The notes below the pieces were generated by a model, which saw nothing but the letters and a program-made list of their open reading frames with translations, made no database searches and was not told the origin of the DNA. A stretch of 64,000 bases of DNA from Oceanispirochaeta sp. M1 (GTDB lineage: Bacteria; Spirochaetota; Spirochaetia; DSM-2461). The stretch covers positions 1-64,000 of the forward strand of contig NZ_QQPQ01000023.1 of the NCBI RefSeq assembly GCF_003346715.1, in the 5' to 3' direction. Below, in pieces: positions 52,219-61,049 of the stretch. A program made the translations under genes and the position numbers. Numbering within the stretch: the first letter of the stretch is position 1; each line of letters begins with the position of its first letter.

Positions 52219-52998
52219 TTATATCAGTGATTCAAGACAGTTTAACCAGAATTTAGGATAATCCTCCCAGAACACAAAATTACATCCCCAATGGGGAGCA
52301 GGATCAGACATATAAGCCAACACTCTCCCCGTTCCGAAATCACCAATTGATACAAGGGGATCACTGCTCCCCTTTACATTAGCGAGAACTGTACAGTTTT
52401 CTCTGGGAAGAGTTTTATTATATCCAAGGATAGGGGGGAAAGAATTGAAATCTATTTCATTAAAAAAATCACAACCTTCGTCAGTTAATGAAAGGGTGAA
52501 CCCTTCTGTACTTTCCACAAGATCTTCGAAATCAAGACATTTTACCGGCAGAATCTCTGACAGCCTGCTTCGATTCCACCCCCCTTTACCCATCTCACCG
52601 GAAAAAGAGAGCCATCCGCCTAAAAACATCATTCTTTTTCCTGAATGAACTGCCTCAACAGTAAGACGGACTCTATCTGGAAATGTTAAGGGAGCCTTAC
52701 CGAATTTCTGCCTGTCAAAAAAAATCGGTGATAATTGAAAGTTTTTTAATTCTACATCGCTGAAAATAATCACATCATAATCTTCAAGAACTTTTTCGTA
52801 TTCACCGGGAGCCATTTTATAGAACTCCCAGGTAGGAATTGAATCAACCTGGTGTTCCCCGGTAGATTCCAATGCCTCTTTCAACCATTTACCATAATTG
52901 ACAATATCCAGACCCTTATGAGCATAATTAAAAGGTGTCTCTGCAAAAACAGGACCGCACATCACTGCCCAATCTCCGAAATAACAAACTCTAGCCAT
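52219..52998 (-). CDS. Putative glutamine-amidotransferase-like protein
   Basis: This 259-aa protein has a flavodoxin/GATase-like layout: ARVCYFGDWA at the start, YDVIIFSDVE, then MMFLGGWLSFSGEMGKGGWNRSRLSEILPV, and GDFGTGRVLAYMSDPAPHWGCNFVFWEDYPKFW near the end. This resembles the putative glutamine amidotransferase family often linked to sugar clusters. No clear Cys-His-Glu triad was recognised, so enzymatic activity is unsure. AAGGAG precedes the ATG and a 25-bp palindrome lies just upstream. Confidence 0.75.
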   Translation of the reverse strand: MARVCYFGDWAVMCGPVFAETPFNYAHKGLDIVNYGKWLKEALESTGEHQVDSIPTWEFYKMAPGEYEKVLEDYDVIIFSDVELKNFQLSPIFFDRQKFGKAPLTFPDRVRLTVEAVHSGKRMMFLGGWLSFSGEMGKGGWNRSRLSEILPVKCLDFEDLVESTEGFTLSLTDEGCDFFNEIDFNSFPPILGYNKTLPRENCTVLANVKGSSDPLVSIGDFGTGRVLAYMSDPAPHWGCNFVFWEDYPKFWLNCLESLI

Positions 52999-53009
52999 AA
53001 TATTCTCCT

Positions 53010-53034
53010 TAGATAGTAAAACAATTACTATCTA
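53010..53034. promoter_or_regulatory. 25-bp palindrome, candidate operator
   Basis: TAGATAGTA-AAACAAT-TACTATCTA has perfect 9-bp arms and a 7-bp spacer. It lies between the amidotransferase-like gene (starts at 52998, minus) and the AraC gene (plus). It overlaps the ribosome-binding region of the former, so a hairpin or repressor there could block expression. Confidence 0.55.
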
Positions 53035-53127
53035 TATTATCAGAGCTGATTCGAGTTTTTGTATTTATCATTGAGTACAATTTATTTATCAGATTTATTT
53101 ATCAGATCAATGAAAATATGAATTAAG

Positions 53128-53958
53128 ATGAGTTTATGTTATTCTTATATCATGACAAACAACCTGTTCCCATGTGGAAGCTGTCCTATTGAAAACATTA
53201 CAGGTGTCTGGCGATTTCAGAGACCGGCCCTGCACAATAATAAAACAAGTTCTCTTCCAGGCCATCTGCTCCATTATATTATTGATGGATCCTACACAGT
53301 AAGAATTGGATCAAAAGTATACTATCCGCAAAAAGGAAATACTCTCTATTATTATGGAGGTGAAGAAGTCATTTGGGAAGGTAATGATTCGGAGGTAGAT
53401 TTTTATTCCGTTGGATTTACAGGAACAGGAATCCCTGTTCTCTCCCCTGATGAAAGAATAATAAATACAGCTGCTGGAACGAATGAGAAATGGGATAATC
53501 TCTGGGACATTTCTAATAATGTGGATCTCAATAATGGAGCACTTTTATCCTATTCCATACTCCTAGATATTCTCGCTTCTATTTTCTGGAATAATAAGAA
53601 ACAGATCGTACAGACAAACTCAAAAAACTGGCAATCAATAGAAAATATGATACGAAGTGAAGGATTATATCATATACCTGTTGAACAGCTTTCAGAAAAA
53701 GCGGGGCTGAGCAGGTCATCCATTTACAGTTTGTGTCGAAATGAAGTCGGGTCAACTCCCAACCAGCGGCTGAAAGACATTAGAATTGAAGAAGCTAAAG
53801 GACTATTGAAATATTCTGAAATGCGTATTGGGGAAATATCTGATTACCTGGGTTATAAAAGGATTCATGATTTTTCACGGGAGTTTAGAAAAGAATCCGG
53901 TATATCAGGAAGAGAGTACAGACAAATGGTTCAGAATCAGTGCTTCAATGAGCATTAA
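53128..53958 (+). CDS. AraC-family transcription regulator
   Basis: This 276-aa protein has an N-terminal cupin-like sugar-binding domain (YIIDGSYTVRIGSKVYYPQKGNTLYYY). Two C-terminal AraC helix-turn-helix motifs follow (PVEQLSEKAGLSRSSIYSLCRNEVG and IGEISDYLGYKRIHDFSREFRKESG). It is divergent from the amidotransferase-like gene and may control it. The start is uncertain: no Shine-Dalgarno is visible, and the ATG at 53152 is an alternative. Confidence 0.9.
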   Translation: MSLCYSYIMTNNLFPCGSCPIENITGVWRFQRPALHNNKTSSLPGHLLHYIIDGSYTVRIGSKVYYPQKGNTLYYYGGEEVIWEGNDSEVDFYSVGFTGTGIPVLSPDERIINTAAGTNEKWDNLWDISNNVDLNNGALLSYSILLDILASIFWNNKKQIVQTNSKNWQSIENMIRSEGLYHIPVEQLSEKAGLSRSSIYSLCRNEVGSTPNQRLKDIRIEEAKGLLKYSEMRIGEISDYLGYKRIHDFSREFRKESGISGREYRQMVQNQCFNEH

Positions 53959-54024
53959 TCCATGCATCACCTTTTATCACTCTCAATTCTGATACCCATA
54001 TTCCCCCCAAATCGAATTTAATTA

Positions 54025-55152
54025 TTATTCTCCCGAAAAAGACAATTGGTCCATCATATCCTTCAGCCCCTTCATTTCATAATTTCTGAAAATCTCTCTG
54101 TCTTCATCCATCGCAGCAGGCGCCTTACCGAAGATAAGAGCTGCTTCAAATATCTCGTAGAAAACTGATGCATCCAGTTTATGTTTCTCGGCCAATCTGA
54201 GGCTGCCGGCAATTCTGTCTTTTGCAGACAGTTTTCTTTTAAGATCCCGACCTACTCTCTCTACCGTATCCCCAAGGGATCTATTCTGGAAACGAAACAG
54301 AAGATCATCTACATGTTTTTCAAGATCCTGAATTGTGAATACAGAGGGATATTCTCTGCTTAATGCATGAGCGCTTGTCATCATGGCAGATCGAAGCTGA
54401 TTGAAGATGGATTGGTGTTCCAATACTTCCCAGATCATCGTAATTTCAGGATATTTTTTTCTCCCCAGATAAGCTGCTGCGGAATGACCCATATTATGAA
54501 TGAATAATTTCCTGTCTATATATGCCTGTATCGGACTGACCAGCTGTATATCAGCTGAAACAGGCGGAGGGTTAATGAATCCCTCTCTGTCGAGTATAAG
54601 AGTGTTATACTCCTCAGCAAAAAGTCTTAGAGGATCTTCCCTTCGGTCTTTTTCAGTCAGAAGAGGTACCATCTTGCCTATACTGGTTTCAATCAGACCC
54701 AGATGGCTGTTCAAAGGAAAATCCTCTCCCAGCTCTTCCCTGAAAATACCAGTGCAGATTGCAGCTGCAGCAGGAATATTTTCTGCCAGTATCAGATCCA
54801 TTGGAGCATCGGCTCCCCTCTCTTCCCTTCTCATAAGCTCTTTTGCCAGTACTCTGCATACAGAGATCATACCTCTCATCCCTACAGAAGAGATCAGAAG
54901 ATCAGCATCTTTCAATGCACTGAACAAAGCAGTCTCATCTGCTGCATCTATTGCTGAAAAATCCGTAATTGTAATGACTCCATCGCCCCCGGATTTTCGG
55001 ATCACAATATCATATTGCTTTTTCCGGTTAAGCTGCTTAATGAGAGAACTGTTTAGATCGACGATACTGACCCTGAACCCGGCCTTCTGTAATACGGGAG
55101 TAATAAAGGATCTGCCTATACTGCCTCCCCCAAAGAGAACTGCATTCTTCAT
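54025..55152 (-). CDS. Mannitol-dehydrogenase-like oxidoreductase
   Basis: This 375-aa protein has MKNAVLFGGGSIGRSFITPVL (NAD-binding) and later KLFIHNMGHSAAAYLG, the catalytic-region wording of the mannitol-1-phosphate 5-dehydrogenase family (MtlD, with altronate and fructuronate relatives). It reduces a keto sugar or its phosphate. It is third in the operon with a PfkB kinase and a lyxose-isomerase-like protein, overlapping the kinase by 4 bp. Confidence 0.88.
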   Translation of the reverse strand: MKNAVLFGGGSIGRSFITPVLQKAGFRVSIVDLNSSLIKQLNRKKQYDIVIRKSGGDGVITITDFSAIDAADETALFSALKDADLLISSVGMRGMISVCRVLAKELMRREERGADAPMDLILAENIPAAAAICTGIFREELGEDFPLNSHLGLIETSIGKMVPLLTEKDRREDPLRLFAEEYNTLILDREGFINPPPVSADIQLVSPIQAYIDRKLFIHNMGHSAAAYLGRKKYPEITMIWEVLEHQSIFNQLRSAMMTSAHALSREYPSVFTIQDLEKHVDDLLFRFQNRSLGDTVERVGRDLKRKLSAKDRIAGSLRLAEKHKLDASVFYEIFEAALIFGKAPAAMDEDREIFRNYEMKGLKDMMDQLSFSGE

Positions 55153-56363
55153 TCTGACTCTCCTTCAGGGCTGGTGTTTATTCCCGGTAAAGTATTTTTG
55201 ATATAATCTTCTCTTATGGTACTCAATCGTTCTTCCTTCTCACCGGGATAGATCTCATTGAAACATCCTCCCATTGTATATAGAGCAAGACCTCCGGCTG
55301 CTATTCCTTCCACTGCTGCTTTTTGGAGATCAATACTGCGGGAAGTTTCAAGTTGCCTTGCAATGGAAACCAGAACTCCTCCCATAAAATTATCCCCGCA
55401 GCCCGTAGTGTCACCCCTGTTGTCAGGATGTTTCTTCAAATCTAAATCTACAAAAGGACTAACCGGAAGGGAATATAGAGAGCAGGATTCAAAAACAGGG
55501 CTGTTTTCGGCAAAAAGCAGTACATCCTCATTTCCACGGGTAATTATGCATGCCCGGATGCCGCTTTTAATAAAAAAATCCAGGACAGATTCTAAATTGT
55601 CTTCACCTGACAGTCTCAATGCTTCTTCATAGTCACAAATCAGTAGATCAATAAAGGGATAAGCGGGTTCATCAGAGTTTCCAAGGGGCCAGGGCTTATC
55701 CGGCGCTGCAGACTCATTCTTGAAATCATAAACTGTACCGACGATATTGAGCCCGCCTCTCTCATGCACATCCCTGCAAAGTGATCCAAGAACATCATGG
55801 AGCGGAGGAACAAGGGCCGTACCACCCCAGAGAACTATATCCGAACTGAAAAAATCTTCATTCAGCAGCTCAGGATTAAATGCTGCTGCCGCACCGAGTC
55901 TGTTTATAAATGTCCTCTCTCCTGCAGAATTGTTGTATGAGGGATCTGACAATACAGAGCTCGAGGGATGAGCGCCTTCACTCTCAATGCCCTTATATGA
56001 GAGTGAAAACTTTTCAATAAAACTTTTCAGAAAATTAAAATCATCACTATGATTTATAACACCGTAAAAGCTGCAGTTCCAATCTTTAAGCAACTGAGCA
56101 GCATGTACCATAGGAACAATTCCGGGACCGCCCAGATTAACAGCATCAGGGACTGCCCCTGAGGTCAATTCATGGAGAATAGAATCTTCATCCTTTCCGG
56201 CAAAGACGGCAAGATCTTCTGCAAAGACAAGATTTCCCGGTATAAGTCCTCCATCTCCCGCCTTGAGGGAGCAGTATTTTATAAATGTATCAGAATCAAA
56301 GGAGCAGTCCCTATACAAATAGTCAAGAAGACAGCATCCGGCTCCGGAAATTCTCTTTTTCAT
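55149..56363 (-). CDS. PfkB-family carbohydrate kinase
   Basis: This 404-aa ribokinase-like enzyme carries the C-terminal catalytic motif DTTGCGDNFMGGVL (catalytic Asp) and LVPPLHDV-type lid residues. It is longer than typical ribokinase (about 310 aa). It overlaps both neighbours by 4 bp (ATGA), so it is tightly coupled. The phosphorylated sugar is unknown. Confidence 0.88.
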   Translation of the reverse strand: MKKRISGAGCCLLDYLYRDCSFDSDTFIKYCSLKAGDGGLIPGNLVFAEDLAVFAGKDEDSILHELTSGAVPDAVNLGGPGIVPMVHAAQLLKDWNCSFYGVINHSDDFNFLKSFIEKFSLSYKGIESEGAHPSSSVLSDPSYNNSAGERTFINRLGAAAAFNPELLNEDFFSSDIVLWGGTALVPPLHDVLGSLCRDVHERGGLNIVGTVYDFKNESAAPDKPWPLGNSDEPAYPFIDLLICDYEEALRLSGEDNLESVLDFFIKSGIRACIITRGNEDVLLFAENSPVFESCSLYSLPVSPFVDLDLKKHPDNRGDTTGCGDNFMGGVLVSIARQLETSRSIDLQKAAVEGIAAGGLALYTMGGCFNEIYPGEKEERLSTIREDYIKNTLPGINTSPEGESE

Positions 56364-57043
56364 AGGGTCCCGTGCTCCTGGAATTGTTTATAATCATTTA
56401 CAAGAAAATGACCTATCTCTTCATCCTCTTCTATATCAGGAAAACGGCCCACATCTTCATAAAAACGGTTGTCCGAATTATCATCATTGACCTTACTGAC
56501 TTCTCCGCACAATACATCTCCGTCTTCGGCAAAGAAGCGGTGATAGACATGAGTTTCCAGACAGAGACTCTGCCCCGGATTCAGAGAAATATACTCTCCA
56601 CCATTGATTCGGTATCTTCGATCATCTATATACACATCAAAAGCCTCATCACTGAGCTGTTCATCAGATGTTGCCTTATGGAGCTGAAACATCAGTTTCC
56701 CTCCCCCCCTATTAATGATATCTTCCATCTTATTCCAGTGGAAGTGAAAGGGGGTTTCCTGGGAGTCTCCCACAATCATGATCTTCTCGGCATAAGTTTT
56801 CCCGGGGTTGGATACACCGCCGTTGCGCTGTGTAAACATGATAAGCCCTCTCTTGGAGAAGTCAGATGATCCAAAATCTGTAATATCCCAGCCCAGCTGA
56901 CAATCAAAAATACGCTGACAGTCGGACCTTGATTTTTTCCAGTCACTCTCATTCCAATATGCCCATTCGGGCAGAGACCAGGAATGATCCTCCATAAAAC
57001 TGATACTCTGTGAGACAATTTGATTTATACGGCTTCGTTTCAT
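56360..57043 (-). CDS. D-lyxose ketol-isomerase-like cupin protein
   Basis: This 227-aa cupin has TPFHFHWNKMEDIINRGGGKLMFQLH, with His-X-His and Glu metal ligands. GQSLCLETHVYHRFFAE supplies a further His. The wording matches the D-lyxose isomerase family, which converts D-lyxose to D-xylulose or D-mannose to D-fructose. It is the first gene of the operon and its ATG is preceded by AAGGAG. The kinase and dehydrogenase downstream would process the ketose. Confidence 0.85.
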   Translation of the reverse strand: MKRSRINQIVSQSISFMEDHSWSLPEWAYWNESDWKKSRSDCQRIFDCQLGWDITDFGSSDFSKRGLIMFTQRNGGVSNPGKTYAEKIMIVGDSQETPFHFHWNKMEDIINRGGGKLMFQLHKATSDEQLSDEAFDVYIDDRRYRINGGEYISLNPGQSLCLETHVYHRFFAEDGDVLCGEVSKVNDDNSDNRFYEDVGRFPDIEEDEEIGHFLVNDYKQFQEHGTL

Positions 57044-57080
57044 GACAGCTCCTTGACAGTATGCAATACTAAAACAATAA

Positions 57081-57140
57081 TATTGCTATATTAAAGTGAA
57101 TGACATGCATTTTATTGCTGTTTTATAGGAATATATTGCT
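57081..57140. promoter_or_regulatory. Three TATTGCT direct repeats, AraC binding candidates
   Basis: TATTGCT occurs at 57081-57087, 57113-57119 and 57134-57140, with a further reversed TATTGC near 57063-57068, all in the 100 bp between the divergent isomerase operon and the AraC gene. Repeated same-direction sites are typical of AraC-family binding regions. Confidence 0.55.
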
Positions 57141-57143
57141 TAT

Positions 57144-57983
57144 ATGAGTTTTTTAAATGAAACAATTCATCCCAGAGGCCTCAAATATGAAGAGAAGGGG
57201 CTGAATCAGGACAATCCTGTCCGCTGCCTCAGTCATAACAGTAGGATCTCACACAATATCCGCCTCCACTATCATGACAGCCTGGAGATAAATCTTCTGA
57301 GATATATAAAGGGTAATGTACACATGGAAGAGAGAAGCTTTGCACTGTCAGATACAACACTGCTTATTATTCCACCGGGCACTCTCCATTCGTATCAGAC
57401 AAAAGGTTCCGATCATGAATCTTCCCTCTTTAAGGTCTGGCATTTAAATCCTGAGTTTTTTAAGTATCTGGATACAGAGATGATAAATCAGCTGATTCGG
57501 GGGATAAAGGGAGTGATAATCTCCGGAGATGCAGAAGAAAAACTGATAGAGGTTCTGAATATTCTTGAAAAAGGGAACATCCTTGAACAGAATGCGGCGA
57601 TGCTCAGACTATTCACACTGGTTCCTGAAATAATGACAGAAGAGAGGATAAAATCTCAAAGAGACGATTTCCTCCATAAAACCATCAGCTTTCTTGAACA
57701 GAATTATCACAGACCACTCTCTCTTGACGAGACTGCAGCCCATCTGAATCTTAGTAAATATCATTTCAGCAGGAAATTTCAGCAGCGGGCCAAATCATTA
57801 TTTTCAACCTATCTGACGACACTCCGTCTGGAGAAGAGTCTCATTTATCTGCATGAAGGAAGGAGTGTGGAGACAGCAGCCTATGAATCCGGCTTTGAAG
57901 ACCCGTCCTACTATATCAGTAAATTCAGGAATTTTTACGGTATTACACCGGGCCGATATAAAAGGGAACTGAATACTGACTAG
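57144..57983 (+). CDS. AraC-family transcription regulator
   Basis: This 279-aa protein has an N-terminal cupin-like domain (SHNIRLHYHDSLEINLLRYIKGNVHM). A C-terminal AraC DNA-binding domain follows (LSLDETAAHLNLSKYHFSRKFQQRAKSLFSTYLTTLRLEKSLIYLHEGRSVETAAYESGFEDPSYYISKFRNFYGITPGRYK). It is divergent from the lyxose-isomerase operon, its probable target. Its stop codon shares the CTAG tetranucleotide with the HEAT gene stop. Confidence 0.93.
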   Translation: MSFLNETIHPRGLKYEEKGLNQDNPVRCLSHNSRISHNIRLHYHDSLEINLLRYIKGNVHMEERSFALSDTTLLIIPPGTLHSYQTKGSDHESSLFKVWHLNPEFFKYLDTEMINQLIRGIKGVIISGDAEEKLIEVLNILEKGNILEQNAAMLRLFTLVPEIMTEERIKSQRDDFLHKTISFLEQNYHRPLSLDETAAHLNLSKYHFSRKFQQRAKSLFSTYLTTLRLEKSLIYLHEGRSVETAAYESGFEDPSYYISKFRNFYGITPGRYKRELNTD

Positions 57984-59485
57984 AAGCTTTCCAGGGCAGC
58001 CTTAGCTTCCCGGCGGACATTTACCGCCTCTTTTTCATTATCCATTGCCCGAACAGCATCCTTCAGGGATACAATCTTGTTCAACTTGACTCCGCGGATT
58101 CCATAGATTTTAAGAATAAAGTCATTATGAGCCATCATCTCTACATAGAAAGGTTTCAGACTGTCCCACTCACTGTTGCTTAGAGTCTTACAGAAAGGTC
58201 CCAGTTCATTATCCTTATCCAAAGACCATTTAGGTCTCAAAACCTTCTCCAGACTATCTATAGAGCCGTTGATCTTATATTCCATCATCATATCAAGAGC
58301 CTTCTGCCTGAGGTCAAAAGCGACCCGCACTCCCTCAAACTGCTCCAGAATAAACTTGTCTGCAACTTCTCCGCCTATCTCGGCAAGTGCTTTCATCGAT
58401 GCATATCGTACATGTCTTACCGGATCTTTTCTGACCTTATACTGCAGGATGCTCACCGCATCCGAAGTCTTCCGTTCTCCAAGTCCCTGGGCAGCAGCAA
58501 CACGTATTCTCCAGAATGCATCGCGCAGTGCTGTAATAAGGATTGTTTCCACCTCGGGATTCTCATATTTTGTGATTCCCAGAAGAATATAGGAACGCAG
58601 CAGACTGTCTTCCGAATTTGAATACATGGTCTTTAAGAGTTTCAGTCCATCTTCATGCTGAAGCATACCGATTGATATTGCTGCATTCTGTCTCTGCGCC
58701 GACGAAGCATCTTCATCCTGAAGGAGATCCTCAAGAAAAACTTGAGCATCTTTATAATCCAGCTCACCCAGAACAGCGATTGCCGTTGCTGAAAAATCAG
58801 AATATTCGGCATCACCTGAATACTCATCAACAAGATCCATTATCTCTGCGACCCGGGAGCCATCCTTCAGCCGGCCGATACCTCTGAGGGCTGAAGAAGC
58901 AATTGATTTATTATTATCCTCTAAAAGAGAATAAAAAAGATCACCCGCCACCTCTGATTCAATTGTCCCCAGATAGCTTATTGCCGACAGAAGGAGTTTA
59001 TTTGAATATTCGTAATCATCGAGATGATTGCGAAGCAGCTCCAGGGCAGGAGCCTCTGCAATAGAAATTTCCATCTCATTAAAAAAATCATAAATTGCCC
59101 GGTTTATCTCGGTATTGGAATTTGTACTTAAAAGCTGAAGAAGATCATCATTGAAGGTCAGATCTTTCTGGGTGCGTATGGTGCTGAGTACATCCTGCAC
59201 CTCAGTATCAATACCATAGAGGATGACATCCCGCTTTTCCTTGTTCAGGGACTCAATTTTTTCTTCTTCCGCCTTTTTATCCTCGGCGGCTTTCTTTGCT
59301 GCATCTGCATCTGCTTCGGATTCTGCTTTAGAATCGTCTTCAAAGGCAGAGTCATCAACTGCGGGTTTTACCGGCTCTGCTGCAGTTCCTGTAGCAGTCT
59401 CGCTCCCCGCAGCTTCACCTGCAGTTTCCTGAGCTGTGAGCGGCTGTATCAGCAGTGCTATGAGAAAAAGAAAAAAGAATCTCAT
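57980..59485 (-). CDS. Exported HEAT-repeat protein
   Basis: This 501-aa protein has a signal peptide (MRFFFLFLIALLIQPLTAQE), an Ala/Glu/Asp-rich low-complexity stretch (~20-75), and then ~12 HEAT-like helical repeats to the end. Examples are SSALRGIGRLKDGSRVAEIMDLV and IRVAAAQGLGERKTSDAVSILQ. It is probably a periplasmic scaffold; no enzyme motif. It follows murJ with 1 bp between, placing it in the envelope operon. Confidence 0.85.
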   Translation of the reverse strand: MRFFFLFLIALLIQPLTAQETAGEAAGSETATGTAAEPVKPAVDDSAFEDDSKAESEADADAAKKAAEDKKAEEEKIESLNKEKRDVILYGIDTEVQDVLSTIRTQKDLTFNDDLLQLLSTNSNTEINRAIYDFFNEMEISIAEAPALELLRNHLDDYEYSNKLLLSAISYLGTIESEVAGDLFYSLLEDNNKSIASSALRGIGRLKDGSRVAEIMDLVDEYSGDAEYSDFSATAIAVLGELDYKDAQVFLEDLLQDEDASSAQRQNAAISIGMLQHEDGLKLLKTMYSNSEDSLLRSYILLGITKYENPEVETILITALRDAFWRIRVAAAQGLGERKTSDAVSILQYKVRKDPVRHVRYASMKALAEIGGEVADKFILEQFEGVRVAFDLRQKALDMMMEYKINGSIDSLEKVLRPKWSLDKDNELGPFCKTLSNSEWDSLKPFYVEMMAHNDFILKIYGIRGVKLNKIVSLKDAVRAMDNEKEAVNVRREAKAALESF

Positions 59486-59486
59486 G

Positions 59487-61046
59487 TTATTTACTCCCTC
59501 TTCTCTTAAGAATCGTCATCACATCCAGTTTCATTAAACTGTAAAAGAAAAAGAGTACACCAAGAGAGATAATTCCCTCAATTGCAAGAAAGCCGAAGTT
59601 TTTCCAGCCGCTTCCCTCATAAAACATAGAAACAGAAATAAAATGTTTCATAAACAGAGCAGCCGCGACCATGGGAATCTGAGCTGCAAAAACCTTAAAA
59701 GTCTGTTTACCAAGGTATCCGAAATCCAGTGTAATATTCTCTCTAAAACTTCCTGTTGCCATCATAAGGGCACCAAAGACGAAAGCTATGGAATTAGCCC
59801 ACGCCAGAGAAACAACACCCTTACCCATTCTGATAAAAAGAAGAGAGAGGATTATATCCAGCAGAACAGTTACCAGGGCGGTTTTCAAAGGAAATTTGAA
59901 ATTTCCCCTTGAGTAGAAAGATCTTTGAAATAAATTATATGAACCGACAAAAAACATTCCGGGAGCATAGGCAAATAATACCTGTGCGGCCAGATGAGAA
60001 TTTGCCGCATCATATTCACCTCTCTGCAGGGCTGTGGAGATCAGTTCAGGTCCGAATATCATTAGAAGAATTGATGAGGGAACAAGGAGTACCGAGAGCA
60101 TATGAATGCCCTGCTGCAAAGTAGATGCCATGCCTTTATGGTTACCTTCTCCAGCCTGACGGCTCATTTTTGGAAAAAGAACAGTAGCAATGGAGGCACT
60201 GAAGATTCCAAAGGGAAGCTGCCAGAATACAATGGCATTACTTAGAGCCGTAGTAGAACCCTCATCAAGTCCGGTGGCCAGAAACACTGCAATCATCTGA
60301 TTCACAGTGAAAATTGAAGATGTCACAAGCACGGGAAGCCATTGTTTCATAACCCGCCTGAAGGATTCATCCTTAAAATGGAGGCGGGGAATAAGAGAAT
60401 AGCCCAGTTTATGAAACTTGGGATACTGCCAGATAATCTGAGCAACTCCGCCCCCCAGTACACCTATCACCATAGAAAATATACCAAGGGAATCATGCCA
60501 GATAACAATTGATGAAATCACTGAGATGGAAAACAGGAGAGGAGACAGTGCGGGAATAAGAAAATGATTATGTGAGTTCAGCACAGCCATCAGAACAGCA
60601 GAGACACTGATCAGCAGAATATAATGAAATATCCAGCGAAATAAACGTACCGCCATCTCCAGCTTCCAGGGCTCTGGAAAACGTATAAATATTTTAAGAA
60701 TTATTTCCGGAAAAAAGACACATACCAAAGACAATGGAATCAGTATAAGCAGCTGCAGCCCCAGAATACTACGGCTCAGATTCCTCGAGGCCGGTCCTTT
60801 CGGATCCGCCACAATCTGCTTGGAGAGTTCTGGAATAAAAGCCGATGAAAGTGCTCCTTCGGCTAATAGTTTTCTGAAGTTGTTGGGGATATTGAATACT
60901 GCATTGAGAATATCAGCTTCACCGCTTGCCCCGAAATACATGCTGATCAGTGCAATACGGACGAAACCCAGGATTCTGGAACCCAGGGTTCCGGCCATAA
61001 CTGCCAATGTGGAGAGCATGCTCTGCCGTCGTGTTGTCTCTTTCAA
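59487..61046 (-). CDS. murJ: Lipid II flippase MurJ
   Basis: This 519-aa membrane protein has about 14 helices and MurJ landmarks: LGSRILGFVRIALISMYFGAS at the start, NFRKLLAEGALSSAFIPELS, and the SFYSRGN-type segment FQRSFYSRGNFKFPLKTAL. It moves lipid-linked peptidoglycan precursor across the inner membrane. It is 4 bp after tgt in the same operon. Confidence 0.95.
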   Translation of the reverse strand: MKETTRRQSMLSTLAVMAGTLGSRILGFVRIALISMYFGASGEADILNAVFNIPNNFRKLLAEGALSSAFIPELSKQIVADPKGPASRNLSRSILGLQLLILIPLSLVCVFFPEIILKIFIRFPEPWKLEMAVRLFRWIFHYILLISVSAVLMAVLNSHNHFLIPALSPLLFSISVISSIVIWHDSLGIFSMVIGVLGGGVAQIIWQYPKFHKLGYSLIPRLHFKDESFRRVMKQWLPVLVTSSIFTVNQMIAVFLATGLDEGSTTALSNAIVFWQLPFGIFSASIATVLFPKMSRQAGEGNHKGMASTLQQGIHMLSVLLVPSSILLMIFGPELISTALQRGEYDAANSHLAAQVLFAYAPGMFFVGSYNLFQRSFYSRGNFKFPLKTALVTVLLDIILSLLFIRMGKGVVSLAWANSIAFVFGALMMATGSFRENITLDFGYLGKQTFKVFAAQIPMVAAALFMKHFISVSMFYEGSGWKNFGFLAIEGIISLGVLFFFYSLMKLDVMTILKRRGSK

Positions 61047-61049
61047 GTG

